From assembly GCA_050696075.1 (NCBI GenBank), contig JBOGUF010000093.1, positions 1 through 22,814 of the forward strand: 22,814 bases of DNA, written 5' to 3'. Numbering within the stretch: position 1 is the first letter of the stretch; the number at the start of each line of letters is the position of its first letter. Under the pieces are notes generated by a model, which ran no database searches, was not told where the DNA came from, and saw nothing but the letters and a program-made list of their open reading frames with translations. Both the position numbers and the translations under genes were made by a program. Origin of the DNA: JBOGUF01 sp050696075 (GTDB taxonomy: Bacteria; Chloroflexota; Chloroflexia; Thermomicrobiales; UBA6265). Below, piece after piece: positions 15,748 to 22,446 of the stretch.

Positions 15748-16495
15748 AGCCACGGACCGTCTCGATCCACTTCGGCCGGCTCGGCTCAGCCTCCAGCTTT
15801 TGCCGGAGCCAGCGGATGTGTACGTCGACCGTGCGCGTGTCGATCGGGAAGTCGTAGCCCCAGACTTCGCGCAACAGGGCATCCCGCGAGAGGACGATGC
15901 CGGCGTGCTTCGCCAGATAGGCGAGGAGATCGAACTCCTTCGGCTTGAGCACGACGATCTGTCCGTTCAACGAAACCTGACGCCGCGGTACGTCGATCGA
16001 GAGGCTTCCGGCAACGAACGTCGGTCCCGACGCCCCCGGCCCTGACCCATCGACCGCGGTCCCGCCTTCACCGCTCTCCGGCGCCATCCGCGCACGGCGC
16101 AACATGGCGCGGATCCGCGCCACAAGCTCACGCATGGCAAACGGCTTCGTGAGATAGTCGTCCGCGCCGAGTTCGAGACCGAGCACGCGGTCGATCTCCT
16201 CGCCTCGGGCCGAAAGGAGGAGGATCGGGATCGTCGACTCCGCGCGCAGAATGCGACAGACCTGCAAGCCGTCCATGCCGGGCAACATGATGTCGAGGAC
16301 GACGAGGTCGGGGCGACGGCGACGGGCGAGTTCGAGCGCTTCGCGCCCATCGGCGGCGGTGGCAACGACGAAGCCTTCGCGCCGGAGGGTGTACTCCAAC
16401 GTCTGGCGCAGACTCGGTTCGTCGTCGACGACCAGCACGGTCGCGGCGACCGGCTGATCGACCGTCGGCGCGGGGGTGCTTCCCACCGTCATCAT
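15716..16495 (-). CDS. phoB: OmpR/PhoB-family response regulator
   Basis: About 259 residues: receiver domain (~18-133) and winged-helix DNA-binding domain (~160-255) joined by a Gly/Ser/Pro-rich linker. Receiver residues are complete: D24/D25 acidic pair in VVDDEPS, phosphoacceptor D68 in VLDIMLPGMDG, S95 and K117 in YLTKPF. The output domain shows LKPKEFDLLAYLAKHAG and the recognition segment TRTVDVHIRWLRQKLE, ending VRGYGYRF, as in PhoB/PhoP. Partner of the kinase just downstream. The start is unsettled: ATG codons at 16495 and 16492 lie directly behind GGAAGG, while GTG at 16486 has that SD at better spacing. It follows hemE by 95 bp on the same strand. Confidence 0.93.
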   Translation of the reverse strand: MMTVGSTPAPTVDQPVAATVLVVDDEPSLRQTLEYTLRREGFVVATAADGREALELARRRRPDLVVLDIMLPGMDGLQVCRILRAESTIPILLLSARGEEIDRVLGLELGADDYLTKPFAMRELVARIRAMLRRARMAPESGEGGTAVDGSGPGASGPTFVAGSLSIDVPRRQVSLNGQIVVLKPKEFDLLAYLAKHAGIVLSRDALLREVWGYDFPIDTRTVDVHIRWLRQKLEAEPSRPKWIETVRGYGYRFVPHAE

Positions 16496-16531
16496 CCTTC
16501 CGCGGCGCGTGCAGGCAAGCGCGTCCACCGC

Positions 16532-16587
16532 GCACCAGCGCCCACCCCACAGTATAGACAGGCCGACGGTTCAAACTCCGCTGGTGC
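16532..16587 (-). promoter_or_regulatory. Possible phoB promoter bracketed by a 9-bp inverted repeat
   Basis: On the minus strand a -10-like TATACT lies at 16556-16551; TTGAAC at 16574-16569 is too close (12 bp) to be its -35. Perfect 9-base arms GCACCAGCG (16532-16540) and CGCTGGTGC (16579-16587) flank it 38 bases apart. They could be an operator or an RNA stem downstream of hemE. Low certainty. Confidence 0.3.
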
Positions 16588-16590
16588 AGA

Positions 16591-17631
16591 TTAAGAGATC
16601 GTTGCCGGTGTGGCGTCGTGGACAAGCGAGACGAGGCGTGCCAGCCGGGCCGGATCAGTCTCCGGCAGGATGCCGTGGCCGAGGTTGAAGATGTGGCCTG
16701 GTCGTCCCGCCGCGCGCCGCAGGACGTCGCGTGCGCCGGCCGCAACGGCCTCATCCGTTGCCAGGAGGAGCGTCGGGTCGAGGTTGCCCTGAATCCCCTT
16801 CGCCGGCCCGATTCGCTGCCAGGCATCGTCTAATGCGAGCCGCCAATCGACGCTGACGACGTCGCAGTCGGTGGCGGCAATCATGTCCAAGAGCCCCACG
16901 GTGCCGGTGCTGAAGTGGATTGTCGGCGCGGTGCCGGCCAGCGCCGCGAAGATGCGCCGCGTGTACGGCAAGACCATGGCCTCGTACGTCGCCGGACCGA
17001 GCAAGCCGAGCCAGGAATCGAAGAGTTGGACGGCCTCCGCCCCGGCCTCGACTTGCGCCCGCAGGTAGCGAATGACGACCTCGGTGATGGTCGCCATCAG
17101 GCGATGCCAGAGCCCCGGTTGGCCGTACATGAGCGCCTTCGTGCGCGGGTACTCACGGGACGACCGACCCTCGACGAGATAACACGCCAACGTGAATGGG
17201 GCGCCGGAGAAGCCGAGGAGCGCGGCGCGCTCGCCCAACTCGCCGCGCAGGAGCCGGATCGCCTCGAACAGGTAAGGCGTCGCCTCTTCCGCCTCGATGA
17301 TCCGCAAACGGGCGACGTCAGCCTCGGTCCGAATCGGGTCCGGGATGACCGGGCCGACGCCCGGATCGATGCGAAAAGGTACGCCCATCCCGTCGAGTGG
17401 CAGCATGATGTCGGCAAAGAGCACCGCGCCATCCACACCGAGCCGTTCGACCGGCATCATCGTCGCCGCAACGCAGAGTTCCGGCGTCTTCGCCACCGCG
17501 AGGAAGTCAAGTTTCTCGCGCAACGCCCGATACTCGGGCAAACTCCGCCCTGCCTGCCGCATGAACCAGACCGGCGTCGTGTCGACCGGCTCCCGGCGCG
17601 CGGCGGCCAACAGTCGCTGCCGCCCGGTCAT
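16591..17631 (-). CDS. hemE: Uroporphyrinogen III decarboxylase
   Basis: Cytosolic enzyme that decarboxylates the four acetates of uroporphyrinogen III to coproporphyrinogen III; 346 residues, normal length. Signature PVWFMRQAGRSLPEYR at 20-35 with the substrate-binding R25 and R29, catalytic aspartate D74 in LFADIMLP, GFSGAPFTLACYLVEG in the middle and the C-terminal NLGHGILPETDP. Start: I take the ATG at 17631, with GAGG 5 nt away and the alignment to known HemE N-termini; an ATG at 17655 would add eight residues with no SD. It begins 30 bp after the hemQ stop and is the last hem gene of the operon. Confidence 0.97.
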   Translation of the reverse strand: MTGRQRLLAAARREPVDTTPVWFMRQAGRSLPEYRALREKLDFLAVAKTPELCVAATMMPVERLGVDGAVLFADIMLPLDGMGVPFRIDPGVGPVIPDPIRTEADVARLRIIEAEEATPYLFEAIRLLRGELGERAALLGFSGAPFTLACYLVEGRSSREYPRTKALMYGQPGLWHRLMATITEVVIRYLRAQVEAGAEAVQLFDSWLGLLGPATYEAMVLPYTRRIFAALAGTAPTIHFSTGTVGLLDMIAATDCDVVSVDWRLALDDAWQRIGPAKGIQGNLDPTLLLATDEAVAAGARDVLRRAAGRPGHIFNLGHGILPETDPARLARLVSLVHDATPATIS

Positions 17632-17661
17632 CCTTCCCTCAATGGTTCGATGCATGCCAGG

Positions 17662-18393
17662 TTACGCCGGAACGCGCTGGCGCTTGCCGGCGACCGCGTC
17701 GAGCATGCCGGCGGCCGTGGTGGCAATGCAGGTGAAGATCGGCACGTCGGTTTCAGTGTAGGCGCTCGACATCGAGGGTCGCAGCTCCTGGACGAGGTCG
17801 AGGAAGTCGCCCGGCTCGTCCGTCTCGAACGCCAGCACGAACTCCTGGTCGTCGATGCCGAAGGAGTAGGTCGTGTTGAGCTTGACCGACGAATACGTGT
17901 GGCCAATTGCCATGTGCTGGTTCATCGCCTCCTGCCGCTCGTCCTTCGCCAGGGAGTACCACTCGCGCGTCTTGGTCAGCGGGTAGACGAAAAGGTACTT
18001 GTGCTCTCCGGGCGCCAGGCTGAGGCGGGTGATCTTGTCCCGACCCGGTCCCGAATACTTCTCGACGTACTGCGAGTGCTTAGTCATCGAGAGATAGGAA
18101 TAAGGCGTCGTCAGCCAGCCACCGAGCGCCGTGCCGAGCAGTTCGCTTGCCATCTGGTGGAGGTCCTCCAAATCGTAGCTGACCTGCCAGAGCATGAAGT
18201 CGGCGTCGCCTCGCGTGCCAATCGTGGAATAGCAGCGGATCAGATTTCGTTCAGTCCACGGCTCGATCACGGCGCGGAACTCGCCAAGATGACGATCGCG
18301 CTCGATCTCGTCGAGTCGTCGCCAATCCGGCATCACCTTGAAGAAGGAAAACTTGACGTACTGCCGGCGACCCGGCTGTAGCTCCATCGCCAT
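17662..18393 (-). CDS. hemQ: Coproheme decarboxylase HemQ (chlorite-dismutase family)
   Basis: Haem-forming enzyme of 243 residues that removes two propionate carboxylates from coproheme in the coproporphyrin-dependent pathway. The FVYPLTKTREWY segment holds Y137 and K141, matching the reactive Tyr and nearby Lys of the YPMSK motif of S. aureus HemQ (Tyr145/Lys149, from memory). By the same alignment the proximal haem ligand is H160 in AMNQHMAIG. The distal Arg of true chlorite dismutases is not evident, so chlorite detoxification is unlikely. ATG start at 18393 with AGGGAG 6 nt upstream. Its place between hemB and hemE supports the haem role. The matching oxidase and ferrochelatase must lie elsewhere. 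Confidence 0.94.
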   Translation of the reverse strand: MAMELQPGRRQYVKFSFFKVMPDWRRLDEIERDRHLGEFRAVIEPWTERNLIRCYSTIGTRGDADFMLWQVSYDLEDLHQMASELLGTALGGWLTTPYSYLSMTKHSQYVEKYSGPGRDKITRLSLAPGEHKYLFVYPLTKTREWYSLAKDERQEAMNQHMAIGHTYSSVKLNTTYSFGIDDQEFVLAFETDEPGDFLDLVQELRPSMSSAYTETDVPIFTCIATTAAGMLDAVAGKRQRVPA

Positions 18394-18419
18394 TCGATGC
18401 TCCCTATGGTCGCGGGGGC

Positions 18420-18493
18420 AGGAGTCAGGAGTCAGGAGTCAGGGAGAGCGCATCGCGTCGTCCCTGACCTCTGACTCCTGACTCCTGACTCCT
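18420..18493. repeat. GGAGTCA-heptamer inverted repeat inside the 3' end of hemB
   Basis: Left arm 18420-18444 holds about three GGAGTCA units, right arm 18462-18493 holds the complement with about four TGACTCC units, separated by 17 bases. The arms pair with a one-unit bulge. The hemB reading frame continues through it and stops in the outermost TGACTCC unit. Confidence 0.92.
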
Positions 18494-19498
18494 CTCGTCA
18501 GCCAGCCAGCGGGCGGCTTCTTTCGCGTGGTAGGTGATAATGCGGCCGGCGCCGGCGCGCTTGATCGCGGTCAGCGTTTCCAACGTGACGCGCTTCTCGT
18601 CGAGCCAGCCCATGTGGGCTGCTGCCTTGATCATCGCGTATTCGCCGGAGACGTTGTAGGCGACGAGTGACACGTCGAATGCCGTTCGCGCCCGGTGCAG
18701 CACATCGAGATAGGGCAACGCCGGTTTGATGATGATCAGATCGGCGCCCTCGTCGAGGTCGATGGCGATCTCGGTCAGCGCCTCGCGGACATTACCCGGA
18801 TCCATCTGGTGCGTGCGGCGGTCGCCGAAGGCCGGCGTGCTCTCCGCCGCCTCCCGGAACGGCCCGTAAAAGCCCGAAGCGTACTTGGCCGCATACGACA
18901 TGATCGGCGTCTGAATGTAACCCGCGGCGTCGAGCGCGGCCCGGATCGCCGCCACGCGCCCGTCCATCATATCGGACGGAGCGACGACATCAGCGCCCGC
19001 TTGCGCATGGCTCACCGCCGTCTTGGCGAGCAGCCCGAGCGTGCGGTCGTTGTCGACCTCTTCGCCGATCAAGATGCCGCAGTGACCGTGGTCGGTGTAC
19101 TCGCAGGCGCACACGTCGGTGATGACGAGCGTATCCGGCGCGTGCCGCTTGATCGTCCGCACCGCCTCCTGGACGACCCCCTTCGGATCGTACGCGCCGC
19201 TGGCGTCCGGGTCCTTCATATCTGGAATGCCGAAGAGGAGGACGGCCGGGATGCCAAGTTCGGTGAGCTCGTCCAACTCTCGCGGCAACTCATCCACCGA
19301 GAGCTGAAATTGCCCTGGCATCGAGCCGATCTCGCGCCGAACGCCCACGCCGTGGGTCACGAAGAGCGGGTAGATGAAGTCCGCCGCGGAGAGCGAGGTC
19401 TCTCGCACGAACCGGCGCATCGCCTCGCTGCGCCGCAGCCGGCGCATGCGCCGAAACGGCCCGATCAGCGGCAGCCCGTCAACGCCGTTGGCATGCAT
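18425..19498 (-). CDS. hemB: Porphobilinogen synthase (5-aminolaevulinate dehydratase)
   Basis: Condenses two 5-aminolaevulinates to porphobilinogen; 357 residues against about 325-335 usual. Catalytic lysines are K205 in SYAAKYASGFYGPFREA and K258 in IIIKPALPYLD. The cysteines C130, C132 and C140 in DVCACEYTDHGHCGI mark the zinc-dependent type. SDMMDGRVAAIR (175-186) is the family signature. The last ~22 residues (from RSQESGVRG on) are encoded by an inverted heptamer repeat and have no counterpart in the family, so the tail is repeat-derived. The start ATG is 2 bp after the hemCD stop, with AAAGGAG 12 nt upstream, so translation is probably coupled. Confidence 0.96.
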   Translation of the reverse strand: MHANGVDGLPLIGPFRRMRRLRRSEAMRRFVRETSLSAADFIYPLFVTHGVGVRREIGSMPGQFQLSVDELPRELDELTELGIPAVLLFGIPDMKDPDASGAYDPKGVVQEAVRTIKRHAPDTLVITDVCACEYTDHGHCGILIGEEVDNDRTLGLLAKTAVSHAQAGADVVAPSDMMDGRVAAIRAALDAAGYIQTPIMSYAAKYASGFYGPFREAAESTPAFGDRRTHQMDPGNVREALTEIAIDLDEGADLIIIKPALPYLDVLHRARTAFDVSLVAYNVSGEYAMIKAAAHMGWLDEKRVTLETLTAIKRAGAGRIITYHAKEAARWLADERSQESGVRGQGRRDALSLTPDS

Positions 19499-19500
19499 CG

Positions 19501-21264
19501 TCAGAGCAGGCTCCTTTCACTGGACGGCTGACGCGCCAGCGCTGCTTCCGGCGTGCGGCCAGCGAGATACCGCTCGATCGCCGCCACCATCTCCGGGATG
19601 GTCGATTGGTCCGGCTCGATGTGTACGGTGAGTTCCAGATCACGCGCGGCACGGGCCGTCACCGGACCGATGCAGGCGATAATCGCGTCGTCGAGCACCT
19701 CCAGGCTCTCCGCGAGCAGCGACACCAGATTGCGCACACTCGACGGCGAGAGGAAGATCGCCACGTCGACTGGACGGGTCAGCAGGTCGGCCAGGACGTC
19801 GGACTCGAGGCCGGTCACCGGCTCTGTTCGATACGCCTCGACCGTTTCGACTCGTGCTCCGGCCTGTGCCAGGCCGGATGGCACCGTGTCACTCGCCAAA
19901 TCGCCATGCGGGAAGAGCGCCGCGCTTCCTTGCACGCCGGCGGCAATCATCGCCGTGACCAGGGCCTCACCGGTAAAGGGGTCTGGCACGAGCGCGACGT
20001 CGATCCCCTTCGCTTCGAGCCGAGTGGCTGTCGCGCTGCCGACCGCCGCAACCTTCGTGTGATCCGAGATCGGCGCCGAATCGCGATCGAGCCAGGTGAG
20101 GACGTGATCGACGGCGTTGCCACTTGTGAAGACCACCCAATCGAACTCGCCTTGATCCAATCGCCCGACTGCTTCGACGAGTGCTTCAGGTTCGCTTGGC
20201 CCGACGATCCGGATCGTCGGAACCACCACCGGCTCTCCGCCGCGCTCCGCGACAAGCATTGCCAGGGGATCGTCGTCGTCGCCGCGCGTAATCAGTACCC
20301 GCTTGCCGCTGAGCGCCAAAGCATGATGATCGGCAACTTGAGCGGTGGCGTGCGCACGCTGTTGCACACGCTGAAGCAGGTCACCGGCAAGCGTGCGCGC
20401 TGCCTCTTCCGCGACGTCAAGCCCAAGTCGATGATCAACCCATTCGACTCGTTCACCATCCTCACTGGCGATCATCCCGAGCAGGCGAATCGCCTCGCCT
20501 TCGACCGAGGCATAGGCACCGACCGGCGACGTGCAGCCACCGCCTATCCCCCGCAAGAAAGCACGTTCGACCCGGACCGCGATCGAGACGGTGAATTCGT
20601 CAAGCTCTGTCAAGAACCGGGCAGGGCCGCGCTCTTCAGCCCGGATCTCGACCGCGAGCGCGCCTTGACCGGGCGATGGCACCGCGATCTCCAGCGGCAG
20701 GTACTCGGTGATCCTGTCGGTCCAGCCCATCCGTGCAACGCCGGCCGCCGCCAGAACAATCCCGTCGAGATCGCCGTCGAGCGCTTTGCGAAGCCGCGTG
20801 TCAATGTTGCCGCGCAGATCGACGACTCGCGCGTCCAGCCGCAGCCGGCGAAGCTGGACGGCGCGGCGGCGCGACGACGTGCCAATCACCGGCGATGGTC
20901 CGAGTTCGGCGAGCGGGCAGCCGTGGCGCGAGACGAAGACGTCGCGCGGATCCTCTCGCGCCAGAAGAGCAGCGATCGTCAGTCCCGCGGGGCGCTCAGT
21001 CGGCAGGTCCTTAGCCGAATGGACGGCGGCGTCGATCGAGCGCCGCCGCAGCGCGTCCTGCAACGCGGAGGTGAAGACGCCGCGGCCGCCAAGTACAGTC
21101 AACGGCGTCGTCTGGTCCTGATCACCCTCGGTGCGGATGATGACCGCTCGGTGCGCCACCTCGGGATGGATCGCTCGCAGGCGATCGGCGACAAGATCGG
21201 TTTGAGTCCGCGCGAGCGCGCTGCCACGCGTGCCAAACCGAATCGTGGGTGCAGAAACAGACAC
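19501..21264 (-). CDS. hemCD: HemC-HemD fusion: hydroxymethylbilane synthase + uroporphyrinogen III synthase
   Basis: A single 587-residue chain. Residues ~1-310 are HemC: IRFGTRGSALARTQ at the N-terminus, HSAKDLP with the catalytic D86, GTSSRRRAVQL, VPSPGQGALAVE, and the dipyrromethane-cofactor cysteine C244 in GIGGGCTSPVGAYA. Residues ~318-575 are HemD: LSGKRVLITR, FDWVVFTSGNAVDHVL, AAVGSATATRLEAKGI, and VDVAIFLSPSSVRNLV. It polymerises four porphobilinogens to hydroxymethylbilane and closes the ring as uroporphyrinogen III, so the unstable intermediate can pass between fused domains. GTG start at 21264 with GGAGG 10 nt upstream. The frame is open to 21414, but that point is part of the promoter -35, so the longer start is ruled out if the promoter is real. 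First gene of the hem operon. Confidence 0.96.
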   Translation of the reverse strand: MSVSAPTIRFGTRGSALARTQTDLVADRLRAIHPEVAHRAVIIRTEGDQDQTTPLTVLGGRGVFTSALQDALRRRSIDAAVHSAKDLPTERPAGLTIAALLAREDPRDVFVSRHGCPLAELGPSPVIGTSSRRRAVQLRRLRLDARVVDLRGNIDTRLRKALDGDLDGIVLAAAGVARMGWTDRITEYLPLEIAVPSPGQGALAVEIRAEERGPARFLTELDEFTVSIAVRVERAFLRGIGGGCTSPVGAYASVEGEAIRLLGMIASEDGERVEWVDHRLGLDVAEEAARTLAGDLLQRVQQRAHATAQVADHHALALSGKRVLITRGDDDDPLAMLVAERGGEPVVVPTIRIVGPSEPEALVEAVGRLDQGEFDWVVFTSGNAVDHVLTWLDRDSAPISDHTKVAAVGSATATRLEAKGIDVALVPDPFTGEALVTAMIAAGVQGSAALFPHGDLASDTVPSGLAQAGARVETVEAYRTEPVTGLESDVLADLLTRPVDVAIFLSPSSVRNLVSLLAESLEVLDDAIIACIGPVTARAARDLELTVHIEPDQSTIPEMVAAIERYLAGRTPEAALARQPSSERSLL

Positions 21265-21341
21265 CGAACGACATCCTCCGGACCGGGCTACGGGGAACAA
21301 ATAACATGCCGCCAATTCACGGGTCGAACCTGGGGAAAACC

Positions 21342-21366
21342 TGCGCAGATCTTCCAAATCTGTGCA
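21342..21366. other. Hairpin in the hem operon leader
   Basis: TGCGCAGAT (21342-21350) and ATCTGTGCA (21358-21366) are complementary except for one position, with a 7-base loop. It starts about 12 nt after the predicted hem transcription start. It may be a transcript-stabilising 5' stem or an operator for a regulator; no known riboswitch is recognised. Confidence 0.5.
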
Positions 21367-21384
21367 AAGTTCGCTACCTGCTTG

Positions 21385-21414
21385 ATTGTAGAAAGCGGCC
21401 GGATGCGGTGTCAA
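21385..21414 (-). promoter_or_regulatory. Promoter of the hemCD-hemB-hemQ-hemE operon
   Basis: On the minus strand a perfect TTGACA (21414-21409), 18 bp, then TACAAT (21390-21385, five of six). It is the best sigma-70 promoter in the window, with a predicted leader of about 114 nt to the GTG at 21264. Confidence 0.72.
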
Positions 21415-21511
21415 GGAAAAACCGATCTGGTTGTGGCATGCCTTCCCTGCCCATCGTTACTGGGTGGTTCTATGTGCGTACCAATCGGTGCCACTGGCGT
21501 GCCTGCATGTG

Positions 21512-21520
21512 TGGTAGACT
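21512..21520 (+). promoter_or_regulatory. Possible extended -10 promoter of rplU
   Basis: TGG then TAGACT (21515-21520) is the best plus-strand candidate between the divergent operons. No clear -35 is seen. It would give a leader of about 75 nt that contains the hairpins at 21539-21575. Confidence 0.35.
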
Positions 21521-21538
21521 TGCCCGTCGCGGGTGCTA

Positions 21539-21575
21539 CACGCACCTGGTTTTGTGTGCGTGGGTTTTCGCACGC
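21539..21575 (+). promoter_or_regulatory. Two mutually exclusive hairpins in the rplU leader
   Basis: CACGCAC (21539-21545) pairs with GTGCGTG (21556-21562) over 7 bp. The same central bases can instead pair downstream: 21554-21560 with 21569-21575, seven pairs including one G-U. The alternative pairing is like that of a ribosomal-protein leader or attenuator; no match to a named leader class is claimed. Confidence 0.4.
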
Positions 21576-21600
21576 CGTCCAAAAGCACAGCGAGATAGCT

Positions 21601-22044
21601 ATGACCGATTCAGATTCAGAAAAGGACCAAACGACCGAGACTCCCACTGAGGACCCAACGCCCGCTCCGGCCGCCCCGAAGAAGAAGCGCGCCGCGAAGA
21701 AAGCCGCCCCTGTCACGCCGGCCGCCTCGAACGGCTATGCCATCATCGAGACCGGGGGCAAGCAATACCGCGTCAAGGTCGGCGACCGCATTTCGGTCGA
21801 ACGCCTCGCCGCCGAGGCAGGCAACCAGATCACCATCGAGCGGGTGCTCTTGCTCGGCGGCGCCGGTGAGACCCGGGTCGGTACGCCAGTGGTCGACGGC
21901 GCGACGGTCACGGCGTCGGTCGACGACCACTTCCGCGGCCAAAAGCTCGACGTCTTCAAGTACAAGCCGAAGAAGCGCTATCGGCGCAAGATCGGGCATC
22001 GCCAGTCGCTCACGCATCTGACGATCATCGCGATCAACGCCTAG
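21601..22044 (+). CDS. rplU: Large-subunit ribosomal protein L21 with N-terminal extension
   Basis: Ribosomal protein bL21, 147 residues; the usual length is near 103. The conserved core begins at GYAIIETGGKQYRVKVGD (about 45) and ends KKRYRRKIGHRQSLTHL, as in all bL21. The first ~44 residues are an acidic Asp/Glu/Thr stretch followed by a Pro/Ala/Lys stretch (APKKKRAAKKAAP). There is no start codon at the usual core start, so the extension must be translated. The ATG at 21601 has only a weak GAGA upstream. First gene of rplU-rpmA-rpmE; the gap to rpmA is 33 bp. Confidence 0.95.
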   Translation: MTDSDSEKDQTTETPTEDPTPAPAAPKKKRAAKKAAPVTPAASNGYAIIETGGKQYRVKVGDRISVERLAAEAGNQITIERVLLLGGAGETRVGTPVVDGATVTASVDDHFRGQKLDVFKYKPKKRYRRKIGHRQSLTHLTIIAINA

Positions 22045-22077
22045 CGTCCGGCGCTGAGATCAGGAAGGAGAGCGAAG

Positions 22078-22398
22078 ATGGCTCACAAGAAAGGCGTCGG
22101 CAGCTCGCGCAACGGCCGCGACAGCGAGTCCAAGCGACTCGGCGTCAAGCGCTACGACGGGCAATACGTTCGGTGTGGAACGATTGTGGTCCGCCAGCGC
22201 GGCACGAAATTCTGGGTCGGCAACAACGTCGGCATCGGCAAGGACCACACGATCTACGCCAAGATCGACGGCGTGGTGAAGTTCGAGACGATCAGCCGCC
22301 AAAAGAAGCGCATCAGCGTTTACCCACCCGAGGTCTGGCCGATCGGCGGCGCGCCGAAGAACCAGCCGGTGGAGGTCGCGGCGACCGCCGCTGACTAG
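22078..22398 (+). CDS. rpmA: Large-subunit ribosomal protein L27
   Basis: Ribosomal protein bL27, 106 residues (typically ~85-95), which reaches with its N-terminus into the peptidyl transferase centre. The N-terminus MAHKKGVGSSRNGRDSESK is canonical, without the extra cleaved leader found in Firmicutes. Core motifs RQRGTKFWVGNNVGIGKDHT and YAKIDGVVKF follow. The C-terminal ~20 residues (PPEVWPIGGAPKNQPVEVAA) are slightly long. ATG start with a strong GGAAGGAG. Partner of L21, with which it is nearly always linked. Confidence 0.98.
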   Translation: MAHKKGVGSSRNGRDSESKRLGVKRYDGQYVRCGTIVVRQRGTKFWVGNNVGIGKDHTIYAKIDGVVKFETISRQKKRISVYPPEVWPIGGAPKNQPVEVAATAAD

Positions 22399-22446
22399 CA
22401 GAATGTATCTCACGTCCGCGCGGCGTCAGATGGAGAACGAGGAACG

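Noticed and set aside
18420..18493. CRISPR-like direct repeats
   Set aside because: The units are 7 bases with no spacers and form an inverted pair; no cas genes in the window.
21319..21345. tRNA T-arm-like GGTTCGACCC on the minus strand in the hem leader
   Set aside because: The flanking bases do not form a 5 bp T stem, and no acceptor, D or anticodon arms fit around it.
19606..22044. An 812-codon plus-strand frame ending with the L21 gene
   Set aside because: Its first two thirds are antisense to hemCD and read as Arg-rich translation noise. Only the part from ATG 21601 is supported, as rplU.
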